64,000 nucleotides of DNA from Pseudomonas viridiflava (GCF_900582195.1 NZ_UTHA01000050.1:62001-126000), one strand, 5' to 3'. Shown: positions 1 to 10,234, counted from the stretch's first letter. Notes: a model not told the origin generated them from the sequence alone. A program made the numbers and translations.

Positions 1-1
1 C

Positions 2-781
2 GGTGCCGACCAGATCGTCGTGGCGCTGAAGGACGGTCGTGAAACCCTCGCCCGCGTCATCGGCAGCGACCCGGAAACCGACCTCGCAGTGTTGAAAATC
101 GATCTGAAAACCTTGCCGGCGATCACCGTGGGCCGCTCCGACAATATTCGCATCGGCGACGTCGCACTGGCCATCGGCAACCCGTTCGGCGTCGGCCAGA
201 CTGTGACCATGGGCATCATCAGCGCCACCGGGCGTAACCAGTTGGGCCTGAACAACTACGAAGACTTCATCCAGACCGACGCGGCGATCAACCCGGGCAA
301 CTCCGGCGGCGCGCTGGTCGATGCCAACGGCAACCTGACCGGCATCAACACGGCGATCTTCTCCAAGTCCGGCGGCTCGCAGGGCATCGGTTTTGCCATT
401 CCGGTGAAACTGGCGATGGAAGTGATGAAGTCGATCATCGAACACGGTCAGGTGATTCGCGGGTGGCTGGGCATTGAAGTGCAGCCACTGACTCAGGAGC
501 TGGCCGAGTCGTTCGGCTTGTCCGGGCGTCCGGGGATTGTCGTTGCGGGGATCTTCCGCGATGGCCCGGCGCAGAAGGCCGGCCTGCAATTGGGCGACGT
601 GATTCTGAGCATCGATGGCGAGCCGGCCGGCGATGGCCGTCGCTCGATGAACCAGGTCGCGCGGATCAAACCGACTGACAAAGTGACGATTCAGGTGATG
701 CGCAATGGCAAAGAGATCAAGCTCACCGCGGAAATCGGCCTGCGTCCACCACCGGCGCCGGTGAAAGAAAAAGAAGAATAA
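2..781 (+). CDS. algW: AlgW/DegS-type periplasmic serine protease (5' end outside window)
   Basis: Carboxy-terminal 259 codons of a trypsin-like HtrA protease; the reading frame is already open at base 2, so the true start lies upstream. Visible are the catalytic Asp region (TDLAVLK), the GNSGG active-site motif with its Ser codon at 302-304, and one PDZ domain (from RGWLGIEV onward). The protein ends soon after this single PDZ domain, which fits AlgW/DegS and not the two-PDZ MucD/DegP. In Pseudomonas AlgW is an inner-membrane-anchored site-1 protease that cleaves MucA when its PDZ domain binds misfolded porin tails, releasing AlgU. The catalytic His and membrane anchor are off the window. 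The assignment also rests on synteny with the his genes downstream. Confidence 0.9.
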   Translation, partial: GADQIVVALKDGRETLARVIGSDPETDLAVLKIDLKTLPAITVGRSDNIRIGDVALAIGNPFGVGQTVTMGIISATGRNQLGLNNYEDFIQTDAAINPGNSGGALVDANGNLTGINTAIFSKSGGSQGIGFAIPVKLAMEVMKSIIEHGQVIRGWLGIEVQPLTQELAESFGLSGRPGIVVAGIFRDGPAQKAGLQLGDVILSIDGEPAGDGRRSMNQVARIKPTDKVTIQVMRNGKEIKLTAEIGLRPPPAPVKEKEE

Positions 782-785
782 AACT

Positions 786-810
786 TTATTCGCGCTGAAG
801 GCGCGGATAA
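786..810 (+). terminator. Possible hairpin terminator after algW
   Basis: Arms TTATTCGCGC and GCGCGGATAA pair with one G-T wobble around a 5-nt loop, five bases after the algW stop. There is no clear T-run on either side, so termination strength is uncertain. Confidence 0.4.
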
Positions 811-827
811 AAGACATTCTCAACAGG

Positions 828-872
828 CATGTTATATTGTTTCGATTCTGATAATTGGAACAACATAACATG
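828..872 (+). promoter_or_regulatory. Inverted repeat over the start of the TonB receptor gene
   Basis: CATGTTATATTGTTTC (828-843) and GGAACAACATAACATG (857-872) are inverted copies of a 16-mer, differing at two positions, with a 13-nt spacer. The right arm contains the presumptive ribosome binding site (GGAA, 857-860) and the ATG (870). Each copy resembles a degenerate Fur-family Zur box (GTTATA-N-TATAAC; the left copy matches 9 of the 12 defined positions by eye), so it may be an operator; in RNA it could also fold and hide the start. Confidence 0.55.
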
Positions 873-2975
873 TCGTCTCGAACAAAGGCCTCCCTGCTCG
901 GCCTGAGCCTCGGTTTGCTGGTCGACCCAGCGTTCGCCGAAGAACCCAAACCTCTCGAACTCGACGCCATCAGCGTCATCTCCGACTACGAATCGCCGAC
1001 CGGCCCGGTCCAGGGCTACCGCGCCACACGCTCGTCCAGCGCGACCAAAACCGACACGGCAATCCGTGATATCCCGCAAGCGATCAGCGTCGTACCGGCC
1101 AGCGTGCTCAAGGATCTGGGCAGTACCAGCGTTGAGCGCGCGCTGGATTTTGCCGGTGGTGTGTCGAAGCAAAACAACTTCGGCGGCCTTACGCTTTACG
1201 AATACAGCGTGCGTGGCTTCACCACTTCGGAGTTCTACAAGGACGGTTTCAGCGCGAACCGGGGTTATCCAAGTACACCGGATGCAGCCAACATCGAGCG
1301 CATCGAAGTACTCAAAGGCCCGGCCGCCAGCCTCTATGGCCGAGGCGATCCCGGCGGCACGGTGAACATCGTCACCAAGAAACCGCAGCCCGAAGCCTTC
1401 ACCACGCTGCAAACCAGCGCCGGCAGTTGGGACCGCTATCGCACCGCGCTGGACGTCAACACGCCGCTCGACGAACAAGGTGATGTGCTCTCGAGGATCA
1501 ACCTCGCGGTCGAAGACAACAACAGTTTTCGCGACCACGTTGACAGCAAACGTGTGTTCGTCGCGCCCTCGATCAGTTGGCAATTGAACCCGGACACCTC
1601 GCTGCTGGTGGAAAGCGAAATCGTCCGCCACAGCTCGACCTTTGATCGCGGCATCGTCGCGCCCAACAACAAATGGAGCGGTGTTTCGCGCTCGACCTTC
1701 CTCGGTGAACCCAACGACGGCAACATCGACAACCACAACAACCTGCTGCAGGCGACCCTCGAACATCATCTCAACGACAACTGGAAGCTGCGCCTGGCCA
1801 GTCACTACAAGGAAGGCAAACTTTGGGGCGACGCCTCGGAACAACGAGCGCTGAACGCCGACGGCCACACCGTCAACCGCCGCTATCGCGAACGTGACAC
1901 AAACTGGCACGACAGCATCACCCAACTGGAACTGCGCGGTCTGTTCGACCTCGGCCCGTGGCAGCACGAACTGCTGATCGGCACCGAGTACGAAAACTTC
2001 CGCAAGAACGAGCGCGTCACCACGATTGCCGGCGGACCGTACGCCATCGACATCTATAAACCGATCTACGGTCAGCCGAAACCCAACGGGGCACGCTCGG
2101 GTACCGACACTTTCGAACACGTCGAAAGCCACGCGCTGAACCTGCAGGATCAAATCATCTTCACCGACAAACTGCGCGGGATGATCGGCGCGCGTTTCGA
2201 GCACTTCGATCAGCACATCGACGACCACAGCCGTAATGCGAAAAGCCAGCAGCGACACGACGCTCTGACTCAACGCGCCGGACTGCTCTATCAACTGACG
2301 CCAGACACCGGCCTGTTCGCCAACGCCTCGACTTCGTTCAAACCGAACAACGGTCTCGACGCCACTGGCAAATCCTTCGACCCGGAAGAAGGCGTCGGTT
2401 ATGAAATCGGCATCAAGAACGAATTTTTTGATGAGCGCCTGAGCAGCACCCTCGCCTTCTTCCACATCGACAAGGAAAACATCCTCGCCCTCGATCCGGC
2501 CACCGACACCAGCCGCGCCATGGGCAAGGCACGCAGTCGTGGTTTCGATTGGCAGGTCAGCGGGCAAGTCACCGATGCGGTGCGGATCATCGGCGCCTTC
2601 GCCTACATCGACGCCGAAGTGACCAAGGGCGACGCGGTGATTGCCACCGGCAGCCGCATCCTCGGCGTGGCCAAACGCAGCGGCAGCCTGCTCGGCGTTT
2701 ATGAATTTCAGGATGGCCACTTGCGCGGCTCGGACGTCGGCGCCGCGTTCACCTATGTCGGTAACCGCTCGGGAGAATCCGGCAGCGACTTCGAATTGCC
2801 GGCCTACCAGACCGTCGACTTGCTGGCGCACTACAAGGCCAGCGACAACGTCACTGTCGGCCTGAACCTGAACAACCTCTTCGACGAAAAGTATTACGAG
2901 CGCTCCTACAGCAACTACTGGGTCAACCCCGGCGAACCGCGCAATTTCACCGTCAGCCTGACACTCAACCTGTAA
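870..2975 (+). CDS. TonB-dependent siderophore/metal receptor
   Basis: Outer-membrane receptor of 701 aa. A short signal peptide ends near AFA (about residue 23), followed by a TonB-box-like stretch (LDAISVIS), a plug domain (IRDIPQAISVVP to about residue 170, with RIEVLKGPAASLYGRGDPGG typical of the siderophore-receptor family) and a 22-strand-type barrel closing with FTVSLTLNL. It imports a ferric siderophore or another chelated metal using TonB energy. ATG 870 is preferred over TTG 855 because GGAA lies 9 nt upstream and the signal peptide starts there. It is followed at 12 nt by a DUF4198 gene, probably one operon. The ligand cannot be told from sequence; the Zur-like repeat at the start and the partner hint at zinc, nickel or cobalt. 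Confidence 0.9.
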   Translation: MSSRTKASLLGLSLGLLVDPAFAEEPKPLELDAISVISDYESPTGPVQGYRATRSSSATKTDTAIRDIPQAISVVPASVLKDLGSTSVERALDFAGGVSKQNNFGGLTLYEYSVRGFTTSEFYKDGFSANRGYPSTPDAANIERIEVLKGPAASLYGRGDPGGTVNIVTKKPQPEAFTTLQTSAGSWDRYRTALDVNTPLDEQGDVLSRINLAVEDNNSFRDHVDSKRVFVAPSISWQLNPDTSLLVESEIVRHSSTFDRGIVAPNNKWSGVSRSTFLGEPNDGNIDNHNNLLQATLEHHLNDNWKLRLASHYKEGKLWGDASEQRALNADGHTVNRRYRERDTNWHDSITQLELRGLFDLGPWQHELLIGTEYENFRKNERVTTIAGGPYAIDIYKPIYGQPKPNGARSGTDTFEHVESHALNLQDQIIFTDKLRGMIGARFEHFDQHIDDHSRNAKSQQRHDALTQRAGLLYQLTPDTGLFANASTSFKPNNGLDATGKSFDPEEGVGYEIGIKNEFFDERLSSTLAFFHIDKENILALDPATDTSRAMGKARSRGFDWQVSGQVTDAVRIIGAFAYIDAEVTKGDAVIATGSRILGVAKRSGSLLGVYEFQDGHLRGSDVGAAFTYVGNRSGESGSDFELPAYQTVDLLAHYKASDNVTVGLNLNNLFDEKYYERSYSNYWVNPGEPRNFTVSLTLNL

Positions 2976-2987
2976 AAGGACGTCACC

Positions 2988-3707
2988 ATGCAATACGGCA
3001 AAACCCTTGTGCTCATCGCCGCGCTGTTCGCAGGCGAAGTCTCGGCCCATGGCCTGTGGACGGAGCAACGACGCGGCAATATCGAAGTGGTCTACGGTCA
3101 CGGCGCTGAGGACAATGCGTTCAAAGCGCAGAAGATCAGCGGTGCCTGGGCCTATGACGTGGCCGGCAAGATGATTCCGGTCAGCGTTGAGCGTCTGGCG
3201 GATCATGCTCGTCTGAAACCTTTGAAGGCGCCTGCGGTGATGGCCGTGGCATTGAACAATGGCATGTGGTCGCAAACGGCTGACAAGAAGTGGATCAACC
3301 AAGGTCGCAGCAAAGTGCAGGGCGCTGTCGAGGCAACGGAGACGTTCAAGTACAGCCTGGCGATCTATCAGCCGGGGGCGAAGTTGCCCAAGCTCGATCA
3401 GATGAAATTGCTGATTTTGCCGGAGGTTGACCCGTTGACTGTGGGGCCGGGGAAATCATTGCCGGTGCGGGTATTGCTCGATGGAAAACCGGCGGCAGGG
3501 GTGAAGTTGATTGGCGACTATCGCAGCGCGCCTGACACGTTGAGCACCGAAACTGACAAGGATGGTCGGGCGCAGGTGTTGGTGAGGAATGAAGGGTTGA
3601 ATGTGATTGCGACACAGGTTGAGGTGCCGGTGAAGGACAGTGTGGATGTGGATAGTCGTGGGTTGTTTACCTCACTGACTTTCCTTGGCGAGCCGCATCA
3701 CGAATAA
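2988..3707 (+). CDS. Secreted DUF4198 (NikM-like) protein, probable metal-uptake partner
   Basis: Protein of 239 aa with a clear signal peptide (cleavage predicted after residue 20, VSA|HG), so the mature protein would begin with histidine, a common metal-binding arrangement. The rest looks like the beta-rich DUF4198 family (C-terminal carboxypeptidase-regulatory-like fold: PVRVLLDGKPAAGVKLIGDY then TDKDGRAQVLV). DUF4198 proteins are linked in other bacteria with nickel, cobalt or zinc uptake. It starts 12 nt after the TonB receptor stop behind AAAGGA, so the two are likely co-transcribed and act on the same ligand in the periplasm. The exact substrate is unknown. Confidence 0.8.
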   Translation: MQYGKTLVLIAALFAGEVSAHGLWTEQRRGNIEVVYGHGAEDNAFKAQKISGAWAYDVAGKMIPVSVERLADHARLKPLKAPAVMAVALNNGMWSQTADKKWINQGRSKVQGAVEATETFKYSLAIYQPGAKLPKLDQMKLLILPEVDPLTVGPGKSLPVRVLLDGKPAAGVKLIGDYRSAPDTLSTETDKDGRAQVLVRNEGLNVIATQVEVPVKDSVDVDSRGLFTSLTFLGEPHHE

Positions 3708-3714
3708 GAGCAGA

Positions 3715-3890
3715 CCCTCACCCCAGCCCTCTCCCGGAGGGAGAGGGGGCCGACCGAGTTGTCTTGCGAAGTACGTCGACCTGAAAGACCGAGTCGATTA
3801 TGGATTCGGTACAGCACTTTCACGTCGGCGTTACTCTGCAATATCCCCCAATCAGTCCCCTCTCCCTCTGGGAGAGGGTTAGGGTGAGGG
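3715..3890. repeat. MITE-like element with CCCTCACCC termini (copy 1)
   Basis: A 176-bp element with terminal inverted repeats: left end CCCTCACCCCAGCCCTCTCC, right end the inverse of CCCTCACCCTAACCCTCTCC. Each end is itself a perfect 9-bp hairpin (CCCTCTCCC-ggaGGGAGAGGG and the like). No coding capacity. It separates the convergent DUF4198 gene and hisC and ends 10 bp from the hisC stop, so it may also serve as a transcription barrier. A related copy lies at 56634-56780, with its core in the opposite orientation. Confidence 0.75.
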
Positions 3891-3899
3891 CTTTTGCTT

Positions 3900-4952
3900 T
3901 TAGAGATCGCCAAGCCCATCGATAAGCGCCTGATTCTGCTCCGGCGTACCAATCGAAATCCGCAAAAATTGCGCAATCCGCTCCTGCTTGAAGTGCCGCA
4001 CAATCACGCCCTGCTCACGCAGTTTGGCCGCCAGCCCCGCCGCATCATGCTGAGGGTGCCGGGCGAAGATGAAGTTCGCCGCCGACGGCAATACTTCAAA
4101 ACCCTTGGCCTGCAACTGCGCGATTACCCACTCACGGCTTTCGATGACCAGACGGCAAGTCTTGTCGAAGTACTCACGATCTTCGAACGCCGCAGCCGCC
4201 CCGACAATCGCCAGACGATCCAGCGGATAGGAGTTGAAGCTGTTCTTGATCCGCTCCAGCGCCTCGATCAGATCCGGATGCCCGACCGCCAAGCCCACAC
4301 GCAGGCCCGCCAGCGAACGCGACTTGGACAAAGTCTGTGTCACCAGCAGGTTCGGATAACGTTCCACCAGACTGATTGCCGTTTCGCCGCCGAAGTCGAT
4401 ATACGCCTCGTCTACCACCACCACCGAATCCGGACTGGCCTTGAGGATTTGCTCGACAGCATCCAGTGCCAGCAGGCAACCAGTCGGCGCGTTCGGGTTA
4501 GGGAAAATGATCCCGCCGTTCGGCTTGGAATAGTCCGCCGGGTCGATCTGGAACTGCGCGTCCAGCGGCACCGCATCGTATTTGATGCCGTACAACCCGC
4601 AATAAACCGGATAAAAGCTGTAGCTGATGTCCGGGAACAGCAGTGGCTGATCGTGTTGCAGCAGACCGTGGAAGATGTGCGCCAACACTTCGTCCGAACC
4701 GTTGCCCAGAAAAACCTGATTGCTCTGCACGCCGTAATAGTTGGCGACGGCAGTTTTCAGCAGGTCACTGTTCGGGTCCGGGTACAGACGCAGGTTGTCA
4801 TTCAATTCAACCTGCATCGCTGCCAAGGCTTTTGGCGATGGGCCATAGGGATTTTCGTTGGTGTTGAGCTTGACCAGTTTGGTCAGCTTCGGCTGTTCGC
4901 CCGGCACGTACGGCACCAGATCCTTGACGAACGGGCTCCAGAATTTACTCAT
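3900..4952 (-). CDS. hisC: Histidinol-phosphate aminotransferase
   Basis: PLP-dependent class I/II aminotransferase of 350 aa. It converts imidazole acetol phosphate to L-histidinol phosphate in cytosolic histidine synthesis. Family features: [12 protein letters not shown] near residue 30, FPNPNAPTG at about 150, DEAY at 181-184 and the PLP Schiff-base lysine in [14 protein letters not shown] (Lys210). It begins 2 nt after the hisD stop (TGA-AC-ATG), so it is translationally coupled to hisD and last in the hisG-hisD-hisC run. The product name is firm; pseudomonads carry a second hisC-like gene elsewhere. Confidence 0.95.
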   Translation of the reverse strand: MSKFWSPFVKDLVPYVPGEQPKLTKLVKLNTNENPYGPSPKALAAMQVELNDNLRLYPDPNSDLLKTAVANYYGVQSNQVFLGNGSDEVLAHIFHGLLQHDQPLLFPDISYSFYPVYCGLYGIKYDAVPLDAQFQIDPADYSKPNGGIIFPNPNAPTGCLLALDAVEQILKASPDSVVVVDEAYIDFGGETAISLVERYPNLLVTQTLSKSRSLAGLRVGLAVGHPDLIEALERIKNSFNSYPLDRLAIVGAAAAFEDREYFDKTCRLVIESREWVIAQLQAKGFEVLPSAANFIFARHPQHDAAGLAAKLREQGVIVRHFKQERIAQFLRISIGTPEQNQALIDGLGDL

Positions 4953-4954
4953 GT

Positions 4955-6280
4955 TCAGTTCCCCTTCGATTCGTCTTTGATGCGGTATTCGGCGCTGCGC
5001 GCGTGTGCGCTCAGGGATTCGCCACGAGCCAGTACCGATGCAGTCTTACCCAGTTCCGAAGCACCGGCCTCGGAGCAGAAGATGATCGACGAACGTTTCT
5101 GGAAGTCGTACACGCCCAGCGGCGAGGAGAACCGCGCGGTGCCTGAGGTCGGCAGTACGTGGTTCGGGCCCGCGCAGTAATCGCCCAGCGCTTCGGAGGT
5201 GTGGCGGCCCATGAAGATTGCACCGGCGTGGCGGATCTGCGGCAACCAGGCTTGCGGGTCAGCGACCGAAAGCTCCAGGTGTTCCGGGGCAATGCGGTTG
5301 GCGACTTCAATGGCTTGAGCCATATCGCGCACCTGAATCAGTGCACCACGGCCATTGATCGAGGTTTCGATGATGGTCGCGCGATCCATGGTCGGCAGCA
5401 ATTTATCGATGCTGGCGGCGACCTTGTCGAGGAACTCGGCATCCGGGCTGACCAGAATCGCCTGCGCGTCTTCGTCGTGCTCGGCTTGCGAGAACAGGTC
5501 CATGGCGATCCAGTCCGGATCGGTCTGGCCGTCGCACACCACGAGAATTTCCGAAGGGCCGGCGATCATGTCGATGCCGACCTGACCAAACACGTGGCGC
5601 TTGGCCGTGGCGACATAGATGTTGCCCGGGCCAACCACCTTATCGACTTTCGGCACGCTTTCGGTGCCGTAGGCCAAAGCGGCGACGGCTTGCGCGCCAC
5701 CGATGGTGAACACGCGGTCAACGCCAGCGATGCACGCAGCCGCCAGCACCAGTTCGTTGATTTCACCGCGCGGGGTCGGCACGACCATGACCACTTCGGT
5801 CACGCCGGCGACCTTGGCCGGAATCGCGTTCATCAACACCGACGACGGGTACGACGCCTTGCCGCCCGGCACGTACAGACCGGCGCGATCCAGCGGCGTG
5901 ACCTTCTGGCCCAGCACCGTGCCGTCGGCTTCTGTGTAGCTCCAGGAATCCTGTTTCTGTTTTTCGTGGTAGCTGCGTACACGGGCAGCGGCTTTTTCCA
6001 GTGCTTCGCGCTGCGCCACGGTGATGCGCGTCAGGGCAAGTTCCAGACGCTCGCGCGGCAGGATCAGGTCAGCCATCGAAGCGACTTCGAGGCCGTCGAA
6101 CTTCTGGGTGAACTCGACCAGCGCCGCGTCCCCGCGCTCGCGCACAGCCTTGATGATGTCCAGCACGCGCTGATTGACCGAGTCGTCAGACACACTTTCC
6201 CAGCTCAGCAGATGATCCAGATGATGCGCGAAATCCGGGTCAGCAGCGTTGAGTCGGCGAATTGCAGTCGGTGCGGTCAT
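4955..6280 (-). CDS. hisD: Histidinol dehydrogenase
   Basis: 441-aa zinc enzyme that oxidises histidinol to histidine in two NAD-dependent steps. Diagnostic stretches: [43 protein letters not shown] (Gln and His zinc ligands) and [19 protein letters not shown]. The frame stays open upstream through hisG in another frame, but the family start [11 protein letters not shown] at 6280 gives the usual length and has GAGG 8 nt upstream. That Shine-Dalgarno sits inside the stable stem described at 6281-6369, which suggests controlled translation. Lies between hisG and hisC. Confidence 0.96.
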   Translation of the reverse strand: MTAPTAIRRLNAADPDFAHHLDHLLSWESVSDDSVNQRVLDIIKAVRERGDAALVEFTQKFDGLEVASMADLILPRERLELALTRITVAQREALEKAAARVRSYHEKQKQDSWSYTEADGTVLGQKVTPLDRAGLYVPGGKASYPSSVLMNAIPAKVAGVTEVVMVVPTPRGEINELVLAAACIAGVDRVFTIGGAQAVAALAYGTESVPKVDKVVGPGNIYVATAKRHVFGQVGIDMIAGPSEILVVCDGQTDPDWIAMDLFSQAEHDEDAQAILVSPDAEFLDKVAASIDKLLPTMDRATIIETSINGRGALIQVRDMAQAIEVANRIAPEHLELSVADPQAWLPQIRHAGAIFMGRHTSEALGDYCAGPNHVLPTSGTARFSSPLGVYDFQKRSSIIFCSEAGASELGKTASVLARGESLSAHARSAEYRIKDESKGN

Positions 6281-6369
6281 AGCGAGAGCCTCATAGGAAT
6301 GGCAAAAACTCAGGCGCCCTAACTTAGCAGTCGTTTCCGCTTGGGCACCTGAGATTCTGGCTATGAGGC
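6281..6369 (-). promoter_or_regulatory. Structured hisG-hisD spacer: terminator-like hairpin inside an SD-masking helix
   Basis: On the minus strand GCCTCATAG (6369-6361) is perfectly complementary to CTATGAGGC (6296-6288), which contains the hisD Shine-Dalgarno GAGG. Inside this helix, CTCAGGTGCCC (6353-6343) pairs with GGGCGCCTGAG (6319-6309, one G-T pair) and is followed at once by TTTTTG, the layout of an intrinsic terminator. The spacer is thus built to control both readthrough and translation of hisD. No known riboswitch class was recognised. Confidence 0.6.
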
Positions 6370-6405
6370 GGATAGACGGGCGCAACTTAACGTCGCGCAG
6401 GTGAA

Positions 6406-7041
6406 TCAGCCGCGGTGTCGCGATTCCACTGCGTTGCGCAGGGTATCGATCAACGCCTGGATTCGGGCGTGTTGCATTTTCATCGAAGCCTTGTTGACCA
6501 CCAGGCGCGAGCTGATCGTGGCGATCAGTTCTTGAGGTTCCAGGCCATTGGCGCGCAGGGTGTTGCCGGTGTCGACCACGTCGATGATCTTGTCGGCCAG
6601 ACCGATCAGCGGCGCCAGTTCCATCGAGCCGTAGAGCTTGATGATATCGACCTGACGGCCCTGCTCGGCATAGTAACGCTTGGCGACGTTGACGAACTTG
6701 GTCGCTACGCGCAGACGGCCCTTGGGCTCCGGCGCGCCGATCTTGCCGGCGGTCATCAGCTTGCACTGAGCAATCTGCAGATCCAGTGGTTCGTAAAGAC
6801 CCTGGCCGGTGTATTCCATCAACACGTCTTTACCGGCAACGCCAAGGTCGGCCGCGCCATGCTCGACATAGGTCGGCACATCGGTGGCTCGCACGATCAA
6901 AAGACGAACGTCGTCCTGGGTCGTGGGAATGATCAGCTTGCGGCTCTTGTCCGGATTCTCGGTCGGCACAATGCCCGCTTCGGCGAGAAGCGGCAGGGTG
7001 TCGTCAAGGATGCGGCCCTTGGACAGTGCGATGGTCAACAT
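6406..7041 (-). CDS. hisG: ATP phosphoribosyltransferase, short form
   Basis: 211-aa catalytic subunit of the first histidine-biosynthesis enzyme (ATP + PRPP to phosphoribosyl-ATP). It starts [19 protein letters not shown] and holds the PRPP-binding loop [13 protein letters not shown] near residue 155. The length is that of the short HisG_S form, which lacks the C-terminal regulatory domain and needs the HisZ subunit, encoded elsewhere in pseudomonads. It lies downstream of murA and upstream of hisD on the minus strand. Confidence 0.96.
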   Translation of the reverse strand: MLTIALSKGRILDDTLPLLAEAGIVPTENPDKSRKLIIPTTQDDVRLLIVRATDVPTYVEHGAADLGVAGKDVLMEYTGQGLYEPLDLQIAQCKLMTAGKIGAPEPKGRLRVATKFVNVAKRYYAEQGRQVDIIKLYGSMELAPLIGLADKIIDVVDTGNTLRANGLEPQELIATISSRLVVNKASMKMQHARIQALIDTLRNAVESRHRG

Positions 7042-7073
7042 GGGAAACGTCAGTCCTTATCAAGGTACTCATG

Positions 7074-7155
7074 TCCGGTCGCAATCGGCGCCGGACACAC
7101 ATCGAGCCGGAACCCGGCTCGACTCTTAAAATCAGTGGACACGTCCCTGTGTCCC
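7074..7155 (-). other. Three consecutive short hairpins between murA and hisG
   Basis: The 124-bp spacer contains GGACAC/GTGTCC (7138-7155), CGAGCCGG/CCGGCTCG with a 3-nt loop (7103-7121) and GTCCGG/CCGGAC (7074-7096). None has a T-run, so they look like processing or stability structures rather than terminators. No histidine-rich leader peptide was found. Confidence 0.35.
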
Positions 7156-7165
7156 AATGCAGCAA

Positions 7166-8693
<1,528 letters not shown>

Positions 8694-8738
8694 GCTCAAC
8701 CTCAATCGGCGCCCTGTGCGCACGGGTCGGACATCATA

Positions 8739-8796
8739 CAAAAAAGCCCCGCGCCTGCGAACCCCGCATGGCAGGACTCTGACGGGGGGCTTCTTT
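8739..8796 (-). terminator. Intrinsic terminator of the mla operon
   Basis: On the minus strand AAGCCCC pairs with GGGGCTT, with an inner CCTGC/GCAGG stem, followed by TTTTTTG. It lies just after the mlaB stop and before ibaG. Confidence 0.75.
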
Positions 8797-8808
8797 ATTG
8801 ATGTGGGT

Positions 8809-9114
8809 TCAGGGGTGCGCCAACAGTTCGGTCAGTTCACTGACCTGAGCAATTTCGCGCATGTCTTCGGGCATTGCGCGGATGCTGACAGCCTTGCCGG
8901 CCGCATTGGCATCGCGCATGAAGCACAGCAGCAACGACAAACCGACGCTGCTGGACTTCTGCACCGCCGAGCAGTCGATCACCAGCGAAGACGCCTTGCT
9001 GGACTTGATCAACGCCTGACCTTGCTTGCGCAGGTCAGCGCCGGTGCGATAGTCCAGCACTCCGCTAAGCAGAAGCTCGTCGACATCACTCATACGAACT
9101 GCGGCCTCATTCAT
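8809..9114 (-). CDS. mlaB: STAS-domain protein MlaB, phospholipid transport
   Basis: 101-aa single STAS domain (VIDCSAVQKSSSVGLSLLL is the conserved core around residues 46-64). MlaB is the small cytoplasmic subunit that binds the MlaF ATPase and is needed for assembly and activity of the MlaFEDB complex. It overlaps the mlaC stop by 4 nt (ATGA) and is the last gene of the operon. The assignment combines STAS fold and operon position. Confidence 0.9.
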   Translation of the reverse strand: MNEAAVRMSDVDELLLSGVLDYRTGADLRKQGQALIKSSKASSLVIDCSAVQKSSSVGLSLLLCFMRDANAAGKAVSIRAMPEDMREIAQVSELTELLAHP

Positions 9115-9755
9115 TGCGCGGGGTTCTTTTCGGTGGCTTCTTTGGCCTTGGCCACTTCCCCGGCCCAGCCATTGATGGTCTTGTCCAGGTCGTTGCCATT
9201 GCGCTGCATCGCGTCGGCGAACTGATCACGGAACAGTTTGCCGATGTTGATACCGTTGATGATCACGTTGCGCAGTTTCCACTCGCCGTTGATCTTCTCG
9301 AGCGTGTACTGCACGGGATAGATCGCGCCGCTGCTGCCCTTGACGGTCATGTTGACGCTGGTGCGGTCGCCCGATTCGTCCTTGGCAGGGTCAACGGTAA
9401 TGCCCTGATTGTTGTACTCGAGCAAGGCGTTGCCGTAGAACTGGAACAGGCCTTTCTTGAAGTTTTCCTGGAAGGTCTGCATCTGCGCGGGCGTGGCCTT
9501 GCGCGAATACTTGACCGTCATGATGCTCTTGGAAATGCCTTCGGCGTCCACCACTGGCCCGACGATGTTGTTGAGCGCCGCGTAGAAATCAGTCGGATCC
9601 TGCTTGTATTTCTCTTTGTTGGCAGCCAGATCGGCCAGCAACCGGGTGGTTGTGTCCTGAACCAGATCATGCGCGGATTGCCCTGGCGCAGCGTTAGCCA
9701 TCAGTGGCAAAGCCGCGAGCAACACCAACAGGCCACGTCGCAAGGTAGAAATCAT
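9111..9755 (-). CDS. mlaC: Periplasmic phospholipid shuttle MlaC
   Basis: 214 aa with a signal peptide (MISTLRRGLLVLLAALPLMANA, cut near residue 22) and the MlaC/Ttg2D lipid-binding domain (YYAALNNIVGPVVDAEGISK-like start, then KWKLRNVIINGINIGKLFRDQF-like end). It carries phospholipids across the periplasm between the outer-membrane MlaA complex and MlaFEDB. It lies 11 nt after mlaD, and mlaB overlaps its end. Confidence 0.94.
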   Translation of the reverse strand: MISTLRRGLLVLLAALPLMANAAPGQSAHDLVQDTTTRLLADLAANKEKYKQDPTDFYAALNNIVGPVVDAEGISKSIMTVKYSRKATPAQMQTFQENFKKGLFQFYGNALLEYNNQGITVDPAKDESGDRTSVNMTVKGSSGAIYPVQYTLEKINGEWKLRNVIINGINIGKLFRDQFADAMQRNGNDLDKTINGWAGEVAKAKEATEKNPAQ

Positions 9756-9766
9756 TCAAAAGCTCC

Positions 9767-10234
9767 TCATTTGGCGTCTTTGCTAACGGTATTGAGCAGG
9801 AATTTACCGATCAGGTCTTCCAGTACCAGAGACGACTGGGTGTCGTGGATGGTTCCACCATCCTTCAGCGGCTTGTCTTCACCGCCTACGCTGATACCGA
9901 TGTACTTCTCGCCCAGCAGACCAGCGGTCAGGATAGACGCTGTGGAGTCGGTCGGCAGGTTGTCGACCTTTTTATCCACTTGCAGGGTGACCCGACCGGT
10001 GAAGCTGTCGCGATCCAGATCGATTGCCGTGACCTTGCCGATGGTCACACCGGCCATGGTCACTTTGGCTCTGACCGTCAAACCGGCGATATTGTCGAAA
10101 TAGGCATACAGTTTATAGGTGTCGGTGGTCGACGTCGGAGACAGACCACTGACCCGCAAAGCAAGCAGCAACAAAGCCAGGATCCCTGCCAGCAGGAACA
10201 GGCCGACACCGATTTCCAGGGTGCGGTTTTGCAT
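9767..10234 (-). CDS. mlaD: MCE-domain substrate-binding subunit MlaD
   Basis: 155 aa: one N-terminal membrane helix (GVGLFLLAGILALLLLAL, about residues 9-26) and one MCE domain (KLYAYFDNIAGLTVRAKV onward). MlaD forms a hexameric ring on the inner-membrane complex and hands lipid between MlaC and MlaE. It starts one base into the mlaE stop codon, so translation is coupled. Confidence 0.95.
   Translation of the reverse strand: MQNRTLEIGVGLFLLAGILALLLLALRVSGLSPTSTTDTYKLYAYFDNIAGLTVRAKVTMAGVTIGKVTAIDLDRDSFTGRVTLQVDKKVDNLPTDSTASILTAGLLGEKYIGISVGGEDKPLKDGGTIHDTQSSLVLEDLIGKFLLNTVSKDAK

Noticed and set aside
786..3302. 838-codon open frame antisense to the TonB receptor
   Set aside because: Spurious frame from high GC wobble usage; composition is not protein-like and the plus-strand receptor is certain.
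6281..6766. N-terminal extension of hisD through hisG to 603 codons
   Set aside because: Overlaps hisG in another frame, low-complexity Arg/Gln sequence, and the family start at 6280 has a Shine-Dalgarno.
7042..7165. Histidine-rich leader peptide attenuator before hisG
   Set aside because: No short frame with histidine codons was found in the spacer.
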